Of a stretch of 64,000 nucleotides of DNA, positions 1-10,854 are shown one piece after another. Numbering within the stretch: position 1 is the first letter of the stretch; every line of letters starts with the position of its first letter. Below the pieces are notes generated by a model, which searched no databases, had not been told where the DNA came from, and was given only the letters and a program-made list of their open reading frames with translations. This DNA is from Lunularia cruciata (Eukaryota > Streptophyta > Marchantiopsida > Lunulariales > Lunulariaceae). The stretch is taken from positions 59,249,493 to 59,313,492 of the forward strand of contig OX419759.1 in assembly GCA_948567375.1 (NCBI GenBank), given 5' to 3'. Position numbers and translations under genes: made by a program.

Positions 1-467
1 CTACAAAATTTCAGATCTTTTCATCCAGCCATTTGGCCTAGACACCTTTCTATTCAGCACCCATATTTCAGATTTGGTCTGAAAACCACCCCCTTCACTT
101 CAAAAACTCATTACTCCCTGCGCAAGAACGATCTCTCGCTAATTTTTTGTGGCAGCAGGTAGGATACAATGCACTTAATTTTCTTGGAAATTTTTAGGAT
201 AATTCACTAAAAATTGAAGAAATGGCAGACTCTGTACAATTTGCCAGAGAGCATGCAGTGGCGGGAGCACTTTACCCTATCAACTTTCAAAAAGTCTAGC
301 CCCATGCGCATAGAAGCTCTCACAATAATTTCAAGTGTGCTAACTAGAAGATAACCCAAGCTATCATGTGTAGATCTCAAGTCTAGATCTCAAATTTGAG
401 ATTTTGCCCAAAATCACCTTAATCCCCAAAATCTGCAATCCACCTCACACAATCTCTCCAATTCCTC

Positions 468-638
468 TCATGTGTACAAGATGTACAAAATCACCTCAAA
501 GACATCATAATGAACTACAGGGTATACAAATGGATCTTGGTTCTCTAACATAAGTTCAGCCCTCTCCTCTCCTAATGTTCTCTCCAAGTGAGCTCTCATA
601 GCCTCCTTCTGCCTAATGTAGAATTGAACGCGGAACAT
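468..638 (-). CDS. Small leader ORF of family A (A1 copy)
   Basis: This is a 56-codon ORF starting at the first ATG after the primer site (MFRVQFYI...) and ending ...LYILYT. The same ORF, with the same length and stop, occurs in A3 (stop near 25048) and A4 (47330-47500). A longer non-ATG reading extends back into the LTR (to about 701). No domain is recognised. It could be an upstream ORF affecting gag translation, or it may be chance preservation in young copies. Expression is not shown by the sequence. Confidence 0.3.
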   Translation of the reverse strand: MFRVQFYIRQKEAMRAHLERTLGEERAELMLENQDPFVYPVVHYDVFEVILYILYT

Positions 639-657
639 TATCTTGCCTTCTAGAGAG

Positions 658-675
658 GTCCCGACAACGGAACCA
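658..675 (-). other. Primer binding site, A1
   Basis: On the minus strand it reads TGGTTCCGTTGTCGGGAC, starting 4 bases inside the LTR. It resembles the tRNA-Asp primer site used by Athila-type elements (core CCGTTGCCGGG). A1 has one further change (GCC to GTC) compared with A4. Confidence 0.6.
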
Positions 676-679
676 AAAA

Positions 680-1349
680 TGTGAGCCGGCCTGTCTCTCA
701 CTCAGGGTGAACCTCTGATGGCTATTATGGTAGCGCACCATAGACTAAGAAGGCAAGGAACCCCAACTCCATCATACTCCTCCAAGGCTAACACTCCAAG
801 ACTCAAGACATTGCTCACTAGAGAACTCAATGAGAGAGAGATAGTTGCAAATGAAAGGATGATGAGTACCTCCTCACCCCTTGTTTATATACTTGTGAAA
901 TAGTTACGTACCAAAGTTACTAATTACCATAGTAACTCAAGTTACTAGACTAAAAGTCAAGTAAAGTCAAAAAGTAGAAAGGAATATCCATTCACATGAG
1001 CATATTCCCCTAAGCATGTGGTCTTATCTTGACCCAACCACTAAGTCAAGGATTCATTCACATGGGCTATCCTTGGACTAAAGAAGAATCCAAAACAAAA
1101 AGGCTTGCGGGCCCAAGAGTTCTCAACTCTTTCCTCAAAGCCAAACACCTAGGAATAATACCAAGTCAACACACTAAAATCCAAAATAGTGGTGCTCATC
1201 TTTTCTACTTTCTCTAAAGTAAAGTCCCCTCTATCTTAGCTATGACTAATATAGAACCATCCTTTATCTCTATAAATAATATCTCTTAAGTACTTGTAAT
1301 ACCAAGCTAAATATCACAATACCACACACATGCACAAATGTGTGTTACA
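680..1349 (-). repeat. Family A LTR (5' LTR of A1)
   Basis: On the minus strand it starts TGTAACACACATTTGTGC and ends GGCCGGCTCACA, a TGT...ACA LTR of about 670 bp matching the 692-bp A4 LTRs. It contains the TATATAAAC box and the CT-rich stretch after it. To its right lies family A leader in the opposite orientation (GTACACTTGAG...), so A1 inserted into the leader of A2. The partner target duplication is outside the window. Confidence 0.9.
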
Positions 1350-1957
1350 GTACACTTGAGGGGATTTAGGGAGATTGGGTGAGGTGGATTGCAGATTTTG
1401 GGGATTAAGGTGATTTTGGGCAAAATCACCAGTTTAGGATTTGGAATTAATATTTCTAAACATGATAGTTTGGGTTCTCTTTCAATTTTCACACTCAAAA
1501 TTTTGTGAGAGCTATAATGCGCATTGGGCTAGAATTTTGAAAGTTGATAGGGTAAATTGTTCCCGTAACTGCATGCTCTTTAGAAAATTGTACAAAGTCT
1601 ACTATTTCTTCAATTTTCAATGGATTGTATTGAAACTTTCCAAGAAAATAAAGTACATTATATCCTACCCTTTGACTTAAGTATTACATAGAGATCATTC
1701 TTGAGCAGAGAGTAATAAGTTTTTAAAGTGAAGAGGGTGGTTTTCAGACCAAATCTGAAATATGCATGCTGAATAAAAAGATGCCTAGGCCAAATGGCTC
1801 AATGAAAAGATCTAAATTTATTTTAGGGAGAGATGCTCTAGAGTTGTGATAAAATGTAATAAATTTCAGAGGATTGTGACATACCAGTTGCAAGATTTGA
1901 CTGACATTGTGAGGAAGGGTCAATTCTGCAGAGTTTAGATTTCATGCATGAGGAGAG
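1350..1957 (+). other. Family A copy A2: leader, left part
   Basis: Plus-strand leader sequence collinear with A4 47484-48110. The 5' LTR and first part of the leader were separated from it by the A1 insertion and are not in the window. It stops at the B1 insertion and resumes at 13209. Confidence 0.85.
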
Positions 1958-2369
1958 TGTAACAATATGGAGTTTAACAATGAAGTTAGTCGGGCTTACA
2001 AAGTAGCACATGAGAAAAATTAGCCTAGAATATTCTGGAAGTACCTAGGAAGCTTTTTGGGAAGCTTCTTGGCTCGCTTAGCTTGCATCTCAAGTAAGTA
2101 GCTTCTAGAAGCTTCCAACTAGCTTAGCTTGCATGCCAAGTAGGCAGCTTCTAGAAGGAAGTTTCTTGAGAAGCTTCCTAGTTAACTTGGCTTGCACTCT
2201 AAGAAAGCGGCTTGAAGAAGCTTCTTCAGAAGCTTCTCAAAGGCCTTGTATGCTACCTATAAATACCAAAGCCAAAGCTCATGTTAGGCATTCGGAGTTT
2301 TCCCTCATTCAAGTGTCCCAATGTGAGTGCCCATTCTCCTATTTCTCTCCTTGGATTCAGTCTTTTACA
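1958..2369 (+). repeat. 5' LTR of B1
   Basis: About 412 bp, TGTAACAATATGG...TCTTTTACA. It contains repeated AGCTTCTAGAAG-type blocks (heat-shock-element units) and a CTATAAATACC TATA box near 2259-2269. The B1 LTR has diverged more from the heat-shock consensus than the B2 LTR. Confidence 0.9.
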
Positions 2370-2370
2370 T

Positions 2371-2382
2371 TGGTATCAGAAC
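2371..2382 (+). other. Primer binding site, B1 (tRNA-iMet type)
   Basis: TGGTATCAGAAC directly follows the LTR after one T. It differs by one base from the plant initiator-Met primer site TGGTATCAGAGC. Confidence 0.8.
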
Positions 2383-2639
2383 AAGAATGGGATGGATGGA
2401 ATCTATGGACCACCAAATCCACTTCTACCAAACTATTGGGATTTTTGCATCCAAATACTACCCAAGCTTCATTTCACACAATTCATCACCTCGCACTTTG
2501 GACAAGATTTTCTACATATGATCACCATATCTGAGGAACCCTTGGTGCTTTGGTTATAAGTTCTGGAGAATGGTGGATATGATGTTTCTATGTGTGAATA
2601 AATTATATAGATTAGGGGTGGTGTGATAGAGTAGCAACC

Positions 2640-3510
2640 ATGGCGGCAATACCAAATGTTATCCTTACTATGCTACAACAAATTGAGCATATTACTTGAT
2701 TGTTGGATGAATGAGATCTTTGACGACAAGAGCATGTAGAGAGAGTACCAATTCAAGAAGGAGAAGATCATATCAGATTCCCTTAACCTAAGGTATTTGA
2801 AGGCAAGAATCTTTCGATTGCAGTGGAAAATTTTGTGTTTGAATGTGAACGTTATTTTGAAGCTACCAATCTACAAGACGGGCAAAAACAGATTCTCTTG
2901 GCTTCTAGCCAATTGGATGGAGTAGCAAAGCTATAGTGGAGATTCTGAGTGGAGCGAGTTGAACGACAAATTGTTGCACCAATCTTGACATGTGAAAAAT
3001 TCAAGAGTGTAATAATTAGTTGGTTCCAAGCTATAAATGCCACATGAGCTACACGGGATAAGTTGGCAGAGTTGAAACAAATTGGCTATGTAAGAAGTTA
3101 CATCACGTAGTTCCAAAAAACCATCATGCAAATTCTAGATATATTGGAAGGTAAGCTCTGGATTGATTTGTGAGGGGCTTGAAGGCAAGAACCTAATTAG
3201 AGGTTATCATGCGAGAGCCACAACACTTGGAGGAAGCCATGCGGTTGGCCAAACGTTTTGATTCCTTGGTGGAAACAACTTGGCCTTGATCTTGACCTCC
3301 ACAAAGGCTACCAATACACTACATACAAGTGGAAGAGCCAACACCAATGGAGATTGATGCCATTCAATGAAGACCACTTGGCACGACAAATAGAGAGAAA
3401 CTGTGATAAAATGGTGGTTGTTTTTATTGTTGCCAATTGGAGCATTGCATTGCGGAATGTCCACTCAAGAATGGATGACCTTGACAAGTTGCCCAAGTAG
3501 AGGTTGTGGA
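2640..3510 (+). pseudogene. gag of B1 (decayed)
   Basis: The frame starts MAAIPNVILTM and follows the gag of B2 but has several stops, among them TAG/TGA at former Trp and Arg positions. The middle part holds the gypsy gag core (KVFEGKNL..., LLASSQLDGVAKL, RDKLAELKQIG). The nucleocapsid zinc knuckle is still perfect: C-x2-C-x4-H-x4-C at 3419-3460 (CFYCCQLEHCIAEC). Gag forms the virus-like particle and packages RNA. Pol follows in another frame. Confidence 0.85.
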
Positions 3511-3570
3511 GCGGAATGATCAGGGAAACTAAGAATCCCAATAGAAGATTTTGAGTCACCTACTAGGAGC

Positions 3571-5226
3571 TTGATTAGTTCCAATGGGATTGAAGGCTTG
3601 ACCTATGCAAGTTTGCTTCACTTGCAAGGTACAATATCTAATTGGGGTTGTAGGATTTTGGTTGATTCTGGAAGTTCAAAGAATTGTATGTCTATGCAAG
3701 TAGCAAAGGAATTAGGTATTCCTATCAAGCTAGTGATTGGAAGTAGTTTGATGATGGTGGATGGTAGAAAGGGTTTTGCATTCCGCACCTCGCATCTTGT
3801 TACCTTCAAGATTGTAAAAGAGTATTTGGAGTGTATGAGGTTTGTAGTGGCACCTCTACACTATGATATCATTCTAGGTCTACTTTGGCTTGAATATCAT
3901 AAGGTTCAATTTGATTGGACCCAATGCTAAATTCAAGTACAACACCAAGGTAGGAATTTCCGATTAGGTTGTCTAGCATCTCTGAGTCAGACACCTAAGA
4001 ATCGTCAGTCCCAAGATGGGAAGTTTGTTAAGAAGGTAGCCATAGAGCAAACCTAGCAAGAAGATGAGTCCCAAGATGGGAAGTTTGCCAAGAAGGCAAC
4101 GAGGGAGCAAGCTTGGAAGAGAGATGAGTCCCTAGAAGGGAAGTTTGTTAGTAAAGTAGCCATAGAGCAAGCTTTGGAGGAAGATAAGTTTGTATTCGTG
4201 ATGTGGATCAAGCCGATTGCACAAGAATAATCTGCGGAGGGCCGAGAGCCTCATCAAGCAATGGTTGATTGGATAGTTAAGGAGTTTGCGGATGTGTTTC
4301 TAGATGATCAGCCAAAGGGATTACCCTCCAATTGAGGTATGCCCTTCAAGATTGAGCTATTGCCAAGGAGTACTCCAATGAGTAGACCAATCTATCGGCT
4401 CTCACCAAAAGAGTTGGAGGAGTTGCAAACAACACTTACAGAGTTATTGGAGAAGGACTTCATACAACATAGTACCTCTCCTTGGGGAGCACCGGTACTA
4501 TTTGTTCCAAAGAAGAATGGAGGACTTTGTTTATGTATTGATTATCATGGGCTCAATAAGCAAACCGTGAAGAATGCATATCTCTTACCTTGGATCAATG
4601 ACTTGCTTGATCAACTAAGTGGAGAACGCTACTTTTCCAAGTTGGATCTTTGTAGTGGCTATTGGCAAATTCTTATTGATAAGGAGGATGTGCAAAAGAC
4701 TGCCTTTTGCACCAAGTATAGGCATTTTGAGTGGAGAGTTCTACCTTTCGGACTCATTAATGCTCCAACAATCTTCATGGATCAGATGCATTGGGTGTTG
4801 GATGGACTATTGGATTGGGCCGTGATGGTGTTCTTGGATGATATCTCACTCTATAGCAAGACAGAGACGGAACACGTGAATCATATGCGAGAAGTCTTAA
4901 GATGACTATGACAATGGATTTTTACTGCAAGAAGTCAAAGCGTGCCTTTTGGCAAAAGGAGGTTACCTTCTTGGGTCATACGATCTCATCAGAGGGGATC
5001 AAGATGGAAGAAGAGAAAATCAAGGCCATTACTGATTGGCCTACTCCAAAAGATGCTACAAAAGTATGGGCATTCAATGGATTGGCCAGTTTTTACCAAT
5101 GGTTCATCCATTATTATGCTCATGTGGCTGCACCATTGACTGACCTCTTAGGAAAGAAATTGAGCTTCTTGTGGACCACCAAGCATGAAGAAGCATTCTA
5201 GAAGTTAAAGCATATGGTTTCTTCAA
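3571..5226 (+). pseudogene. pol of B1, left part: protease and reverse transcriptase (decayed)
   Basis: The protease is open from about 3571 to 3930 with the catalytic DSG at 3664 (ILVDSGSSKN) and the flap/ILGL motif. A charged linker of 60-bp repeats follows. RT is open 4339-4905 with [13 protein letters not shown], the LPFGL-INAP motif and FLDD (catalytic Asp pair) at 4831-4842. A frameshift near 4900 leads into EVTFLGH...GIKMEEEKIKAI and the start of RNase H. The gene is cut by B2 at 5226 and resumes at 10855. Confidence 0.88.
4006..4185 (+). repeat. Three 60-bp in-frame repeats in the protease-RT linker, B1
   Basis: The unit AGTCCC..GATGGGAAGTTTG...AAGAAGG..GC.. recurs with a period of exactly 60 bp (20 codons) three times. 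It encodes a charged, Lys/Glu-rich spacer (..DGKFVKKVAIEQ..). The same three units occur in B2 (7282-7461) and in inverse orientation in B3 near 23280-23460, so the array predates the split of these copies. Confidence 0.75.
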
Positions 5227-5649
5227 TGTAACAATATGGAGTTTAGTGACAAAGTTAGTCAGGCTTACAAAGTAGAGAATAAGACAAAATAGCCTTGAAT
5301 ATTCTAGAAGCATCTAAGAAGCTTCTTAGGAAGCTTCCCAACTAGTTAACTTGCGCCCTAAGTAGGTAGCTTCTAGAAGGAAGCTTCTAGAAGCTTCTAA
5401 CTAGCTTAGCTTGCACGCCAAGTAGGCGGCTTCTAGAAGGAAGCTTCTTGAGAAGCTTCCTAGGTAACTTGGCTTGCACTCCAAGAAAGCTGCTCAAGGA
5501 AGCTTCTTGAGAAGCTTCAAGGGTCTTGTATGCTACTTATAAATACCAAGGCCAAAGCTCAAGCTATGCATTCGCAGTTTTCCCTCATTCAAGTGTCCAA
5601 ATATGAATTTCCATTCTCCTATTTCTCTCCTCGGTTTTGGTCACTTACA
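5227..5649 (+). repeat. 5' LTR of B2
   Basis: 423 bp, TGTAACAATATGG...TCACTTACA. It contains arrays of GAA/TTC pentamer units (see 5302-5518) followed by a TATAAATACC box near 5540. Start and end are fixed by the TSD, the primer site and comparison with the 3' LTR at 10441-10854. Confidence 0.95.
5302..5518 (+). promoter_or_regulatory. Heat-shock-element arrays in the B LTR promoter
   Basis: Alternating nGAAn/nTTCn units at 5-bp steps define the heat-shock factor site. At 5380-5397 the LTR has GAAGCTTCTAGAAGCTTC, four perfect alternating units, and TTCTAGAAG precedes it at 5371. Further clusters lie at 5302-5309, 5318-5338, 5431-5459 and 5499-5518 (GAAGCTTC spaced by TTGA). All are 20-240 bp upstream of the TATA box, where HSF sites work. 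Equivalent clusters occur in all B LTRs. HSF binding itself is inference. Confidence 0.7.
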
Positions 5650-5650
5650 T

Positions 5651-5662
5651 TGGTATTAGAGC
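5651..5662 (+). other. Primer binding site, B2 (tRNA-iMet type)
   Basis: TGGTATTAGAGC, one base from the initiator-Met site TGGTATCAGAGC, one base after the LTR. Confidence 0.85.
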
Positions 5663-5920
5663 AAGAATGGGATGGATGGAATTTATGGACCACCAAATCC
5701 ACTTCCACCAAACCATTGGGACTTTCATGTCCAGATATTACCAAAGCATCGTTTCACACAATTCATCACCTTGCGCTTTGGGCAGGATTTTCTACACATG
5801 ATCACCATGTTAGAGGAACCCTTGATACTTCCAGTTGTAACTTATGGAGAAAGGTGGACGTGTTGTATCTATGTTTTAATCAACTAGATAAATTGAGTGT
5901 AGTAGAATAGAGTAGTAGCG

Positions 5921-6799
5921 ATGGCGGCAATACCGGATGTTATCCTTGCAATGCAACAACAAATCGAGCATCTTACTCGATTGTTGGATGAACAAGACCA
6001 GCAACGACGAGAACAGATAGATAGAGTGGCAGTTTGAGATGGAGAAGATTGCATTCGATTTCCAAAACCCAAGGTGTTTGAAGGCAAGAATCTTCCAGGA
6101 ACAGTGGAGAATTTTGTGTTTGACTGCGGACGTTACTTTGAAGCCACCAATCTTGAAGACGAGCGGAAACAAATTCTCTTGGCTTCTAGCCAATTGGATG
6201 GCGTGGCAAAACTTTGGTGGCGATCCTGAGTAGAAAGAGCTGAACGACAAATTGTTACATCGATTTTGACATGGGCAGAATTCAAGGATGCAATACTTGG
6301 TCGATTTCAAACTATAAATGCCACCCGAGCCGCACGAGATACATTGGCAGAGTTGAAGCAGATTGGCTTAATGAGAAGCTACATCACACAATTTCAGAAC
6401 ATCATCATGCAAATTCTAGATATCCAAGAAGGTGAAGTTTTGGATCGATTTGTACGAGGATTGAAGTCACAAACCAAATTGGAGGTGACCATGCGGGAGC
6501 CACAAAACGTAGAAGAAGCCATGCAATTGGCTGAGCGTTTTGATTCCTTGGTTGCGACAACTTGGTCTCGACCTCGACCTACACAAAGCCTACCAGTACC
6601 ACGAGTGGAAGAACCAGTACCAATGGAGATTGATGCTATCCAACAAAGACCACTTGGCACAACAGATAAAGAAAGATTACGACAAAATGGAGGTTGCTTT
6701 TATTGTCACCAAGTTAGACATTGCATTGCTGAATGTTTACTTAGGAATGTGCGACCTCGACAAGTTGCCCAGATGGAGTTTGTGGAACAGAATGTTTAG
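5921..6799 (+). pseudogene. gag of B2 (two in-frame stops)
   Basis: ATG at 5921 starts MAAIPDVILAMQQQIEHL. The frame runs about 290 codons to a TAG at 6797, broken only by TGA after RVAV and TGA after LWWRS. The gag core is well kept (VFEGKNLPGTVENF, AEFKDAILGRFQ, FVRGLKSQTKLEV). The zinc knuckle CFYCHQVRHCIAEC (6695-6736) has the exact C-x2-C-x4-H-x4-C spacing. The pol frame overlaps just after it in a different frame, so a programmed frameshift or a separate message would be needed. The same frame change appears in B1 and B3. Confidence 0.88.
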
Positions 6800-6819
6800 G
6801 GAAACAAAGAATCCCAGTA

Positions 6820-9800
6820 GGAGATTTTGAGCCGCTTACTGGGAGCTTGATTAGTTCCAATGGGATTGAAGGCTCGACCTATGCAAGTTTGCTTCACTTG
6901 CAAGGTACGATATCTAATCGGGGTTGTAGGATTTTGGTTGATTCTGGAAGTTCAGAAAATTGCATGTCTATGCAAGTAGCAAAGGAATTGGGTATTCCTA
7001 TCAAGCCAGTGTTTGGAAGTAGTTTGATGATGGCGGATGGTAGAAAGGGTTCTGCATTCCGCACCTCACATCTTGTTACCTTCAAGATTGGGAAGGAGTA
7101 TTTGGAGTGTATGAGGTTTGTAGTAGCACCTCTACACTATGATATCATTCTAGGTCTACCTTGGCTTGAACGTCATAAGGTTCAATTTGATTGGACCCGA
7201 CGACAAATTCAAGTACAACACCAAGGTAGAAATTTCTGATTAGGTTGTCTAGCACCTCTGAGTAAGACGCCTAAGAATAGTCAGTCCCAAGATGGGAAGT
7301 TTGTCAAGAAGGTAGCCATAGAGCAAATCTGGAAGGGAGATGAGTCCCAAGATGGGGAGTTTGCCAAGAAGGCAACCATAGAGCAAGCTTGGAAGAGAGA
7401 TGAGTCCCTGGAAGGGAAGTTTGTTAATGAAGCGGCCATAGAGCAAGCTTTGGAGGAAGATAAATCTGTATTTGTGGTGTGAGTCAAGCCGATTGCACAA
7501 GAACAATCTAAGGAGGGCCAAGAGCCTCATCAAGCAATGGTTGATCGGATAGTTCAAGAGTTTGTAGATGTGTTTCCGGATGATCTGCCAAAGGGATTAC
7601 CCTCTGATCGAGGTATGCCCTAAAAGATCGAGTTATTGCCAAGGAGTACTCCAGTGAGTAGACCAATCTATTGGCTCTTACCAAAGGAGTTGGAGGAGTT
7701 ACGAACAACACTTACAGAGTTGTTGGAGAAGGATTTCATACGACATAGTACCTCTCCTTGGGGAGCACCGGTACTATTTGTTCCAAAGAAGGATGGAGGA
7801 CTTCATTTCTGTATTGATTACCGTGGACTCAATAAGCAAACCGTGAAGAATGCATATCCCTTGCCTCGGATCAATGACCTGCTTGATCAACTAAGTGGAG
7901 CACGCTACTTTTCCAAGCTAGATCTTTGTAGCGGCTATTGGCAAATTCCTATTGAAGGAGAGGACGTGCAAAAGACTGCCTTTCGCACAAGGTATGGACA
8001 TTTTGAGTAGAGAGTTCTACCTTTTGGACTCACTAATGCTCTAGCAGTCTTCATGGATCAGATGCATCGGGTGTTGGAGGGACTATTGGATTGGTCCGTG
8101 GTGGTGTTCTTAGATGATATTCTAATCTATAGCAGGACAGAGGCAGAACACGTGAATCATGTGCAAGAAGTCCTAAAACGACTACGACAATAGAATTTCT
8201 ACTGCAAGAAGTCAAAGTGTGCTTTTTGGCAAAAGGAGGTTACCTTCTTGGGTCATAAGATCTCATCAGAAGGGATCAAGATGGAAGAAGAGAAGATCAA
8301 GGCCATTACTGATTGGCCTACCCCAAAGGATGCTACAGAAGTACGAGCATTCAATGGATTGGCCAGTTTTTACCGACGGTTCATCCACTATTATGCTCAC
8401 GTGGCTGCACCATTGACTGACCTCTTGGGAAAGAACTTGAGCTTCCAGTGGACCACCAAGCATGAAGAAGCATTCCAGAAGTTAAAGCATATGGTGTCTT
8501 CAAGACCCATTCTTCAACCATATGATCTTCAACTACCTTGTGTGGTTGATTTTGATGCTTATAACTTTGCGATTGGAGTTGTGTTGCAACAAGAATTTCC
8601 AGATGGACTACATCCTATTGCCTTTGTGTCTCACCGACTAAATATAGTTGAAAGAAATTACTCTGCTCGAGATCGAGAACAACTTGCAATGGTATATGCC
8701 ACCAAGGTATGGAGGCATTATCTCTTGGAGAAACAAGTGATCATGTGAACTGATCACAAACCATTGTTGCAGACCTTACACTTGGAGCACATGAAGAGTC
8801 GGCATCATCGATGGGAAGAGCAACTCCAATTGTTTGACATCAAACTTGAGTACAAACCAAGTCGGTTCCATGTCATCCACGATGCTCTATCACAACGACC
8901 TGATTTGAAGGATCTTCCTCTCATCATGGCGGCAATTACAATGGTGTCCATTGATCCTAAGGTCCATAATGAGTTTCAATCAGCTCTACAACAAGATTCC
9001 TTCTTCCAAATGGTACACAATTGTCTGACAGCACCTGACAAGGAGTACAACACCTTCTCCTTCAAGGAAGGCCTTTTATTCTATGAAGACCAGCTCTATG
9101 TTCCAGCCAAAGGTGATCTTCAACTTGTGCGCCTTCAAGAAGCCCATGATTTACTAATAGCTGGTCACATGGGAGTGGACAAGACCTTGGGCACCATCCA
9201 AACCCAATGGTGGTGGCCCAACATGACACAAGATGTTCGAGACTTTGTCCGATCATGTGAGAGTTGCCAACAGAACAAGGCTAGCAACCAGAAGCCGAGT
9301 GGACTCCTTCAACCACTCGCCATTCCATCCGCTTGTTGGGAGCATGTGAGCTTGGATCTCATCACATCCTTGCCAAAGACAAAACAAGGACACACCGCAA
9401 TTGTGGTGTTTGTGGATAAGCTTAGTAAGCAAATCCACTTGGCACCAACCTGTGATACCGTGGATGCTCCAACCTTAGTGCAAATCTACTTTGACAATGT
9501 CTTCAAGCATCATGGGATGCCACGTGTACTCATCTCCGACCGTGATCCTTGATTTACCAGGAAGTTTTGGCAAGCACTCTTCCAGATACTCGGCACCAAG
9601 CTTACTTTGTCCACGGCCTATCATCCTCAAACTGATGGACAAACCAAATGCGCCAATCGTACCTTAGAGGATATGTTGCGGGCCTTTGTCAATGTCCACC
9701 ATACCAACTGGGATGAATGTCTTGCAGCTGTAGAATTTGCCTACAATAGTTCCAAACTGGATTTTCTCCCTTCTTTCTCAATTTTGGCCAAGATCTGCTT

Positions 9801-10430
9801 GTTCCAGATTCTCTTCTTGCTCCCCCTCCCTCTCAAGTTCCTCATACTTCTACATTCTTGACCACTATATCCCAATCTCTCCAACAAGCCAAATCTCACC
9901 TCCTTGTTGCTCAGAATCACCAAAAACAATATGCGGACCATCATCGTTGTGATCTCACCTTTGAAGTTGGTGATAAAGTCATGTTATCCTCTAGTAACCT
10001 CCCTCTCCCACTTGATACCCAAGTTTGTAAACTTGCTCCTAATTGGATAGGACCCTTTGATATCACCCACATTATCTCTCCTACTGCTTATCGACTTGCC
10101 TTACCTTGTCACATGCGTATCCATCCTGTCTTTCATGTTTCCAAGTTGAAACCCTTTGTTCCTAACCCTTCTTCCTTTTCCTCTTGAGTCCAACCTCCCC
10201 CTCTTCTTGTCCCTATCAATGATCATGAGGAGTACAAAGTTGATCGTATCCTTCCTTGCACGTTGCCATATTCAACAAGGCCGTCGCCAACATACGGAGT
10301 ACAAGGTCCTTTGGAAAAGGTATCCTCTTCATGATGCCACATGGGAACCTCTTTCTCACCTCCAGAATGCACAGATGGCCATCAAGGAATTCGAAGCTTC
10401 ACAGGCAACGAGGACGTCACCAACTAGCGG
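6820..10430 (+). pseudogene. pol of B2: protease, RT, RNase H, integrase, chromodomain
   Basis: One frame runs from about 6820 to 9750 with stops at 8008 (TAG where a Trp codon is expected), 8191 (TAG; B1 has TGG), 8746 and 9550. Domains: protease DSG at 6940; RT 7636-8200 with FLDD at 8107-8118; RNase H from about 8530 (VVDFDAYNFAIG); integrase HHCC zinc finger about 9150-9275; integrase core with Asp near 9355 and in LISDRDP near 9538. The catalytic Glu of D35E is replaced by Lys (GQTKCAN). A small deletion near 9757 shifts frame. The C terminus (10230-10400) is a chromodomain (YKVLWKRYPLHDATWEPLSHL) that marks a chromovirus. Confidence 0.9.
7282..7461 (+). repeat. Three 60-bp in-frame repeats in the protease-RT linker, B2
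   Basis: The units start at AGTCCC near 7283, 7343 and 7403 with a period of exactly 60 bp. They encode charged 20-residue repeats (ESQDGEFAKKATIEQAWKRD-like). They are homologous to the array in B1. Confidence 0.75.
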
Positions 10431-10438
10431 CGGGGGAA
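10427..10438 (+). other. Polypurine tract, B2
   Basis: The GCGGCGGGGGAA run lies immediately before the 3' LTR (TATGTAAC). This is the expected plus-strand primer site. Confidence 0.65.
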
Positions 10439-10440
10439 TA

Positions 10441-10854
10441 TGTAACAATATGGAGTTTAGTGACAAAGTTAGTCAGGCTTATGAAGTAGAGAATAAAGAC
10501 AAAATAGCCTTGAATATTCTAGAAGCATCTAAGAAGCTTCTTAGGAAGCTTCCCAACTAGTTAACTTGCACCCTAAGCAGGTAGCTTCTAGAAGGAAGCA
10601 TCTAACTAGCTTAGCTTGCACGCCAAGTAGGCGGTTTCTAGAAGGAAGCTTCTTGAGAAGCTTCCTAGTTAACTTGGCTTGCACTCCAAGAAAGCTGCTC
10701 AAGGAAGCTTCTTGAGAAGCTTCAAGGGTCTTGTATGCTACCTATAAATACCAAGGCCGAAGCTCATGCTAGGCATTCAGAGTTTTCCCTCATTCAAGTG
10801 TCCTAATGTGAATTTCCATTCTCCTATTTCTCTCCTCGGTTTCGGTCTTTTACA
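10441..10854 (+). repeat. 3' LTR of B2
   Basis: 414 bp, TGTAACAATATGG...GGTCTTTTACA, followed by the TTCAA target duplication. It keeps the heat-shock-element blocks (about 10516-10720) but has lost one GAAGCTTCTAGAAGCTTC unit by a small deletion near 10600. Confidence 0.95.

Larger units (their letters stand above)
1..679 (-). other. Family A copy A1: untranslated leader (minus strand, cut by window edge)
   Basis: Read on the minus strand, this matches the region between the 5' LTR and ORF0 of the intact copy A4 (about 47289-47980) with few differences. It includes the primer site, the small leader ORF and the segment beginning with the GGCCAAATGGCT-type stretch. The rest of A1 lies to the left, outside the window. 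The leader abuts the LTR at 680, so that LTR is the 5' LTR of a minus-strand element. Confidence 0.85.
5227..10854 (+). mobile_element. Family B chromovirus B2, full length, decayed
   Basis: LTR-gag-pol-chromodomain-LTR, 5628 bp, inserted into the RNase H region of B1. The target duplication is perfect: TTCAA at 5222-5226 and 10855-10859. The two LTRs differ at roughly 20 positions plus small indels (by-eye comparison). The insertion is therefore old but younger than B1. Pol has at least four in-frame stops. Confidence 0.95.

Noticed and set aside
5300-5520. Regularly spaced AAGCTT-rich repeats in the B LTR as a CRISPR-like or satellite array
   Set aside because: They lie only inside LTRs, the spacing is irregular and no spacers are present. 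The unit structure is explained better by GAA/TTC heat-shock-element units.
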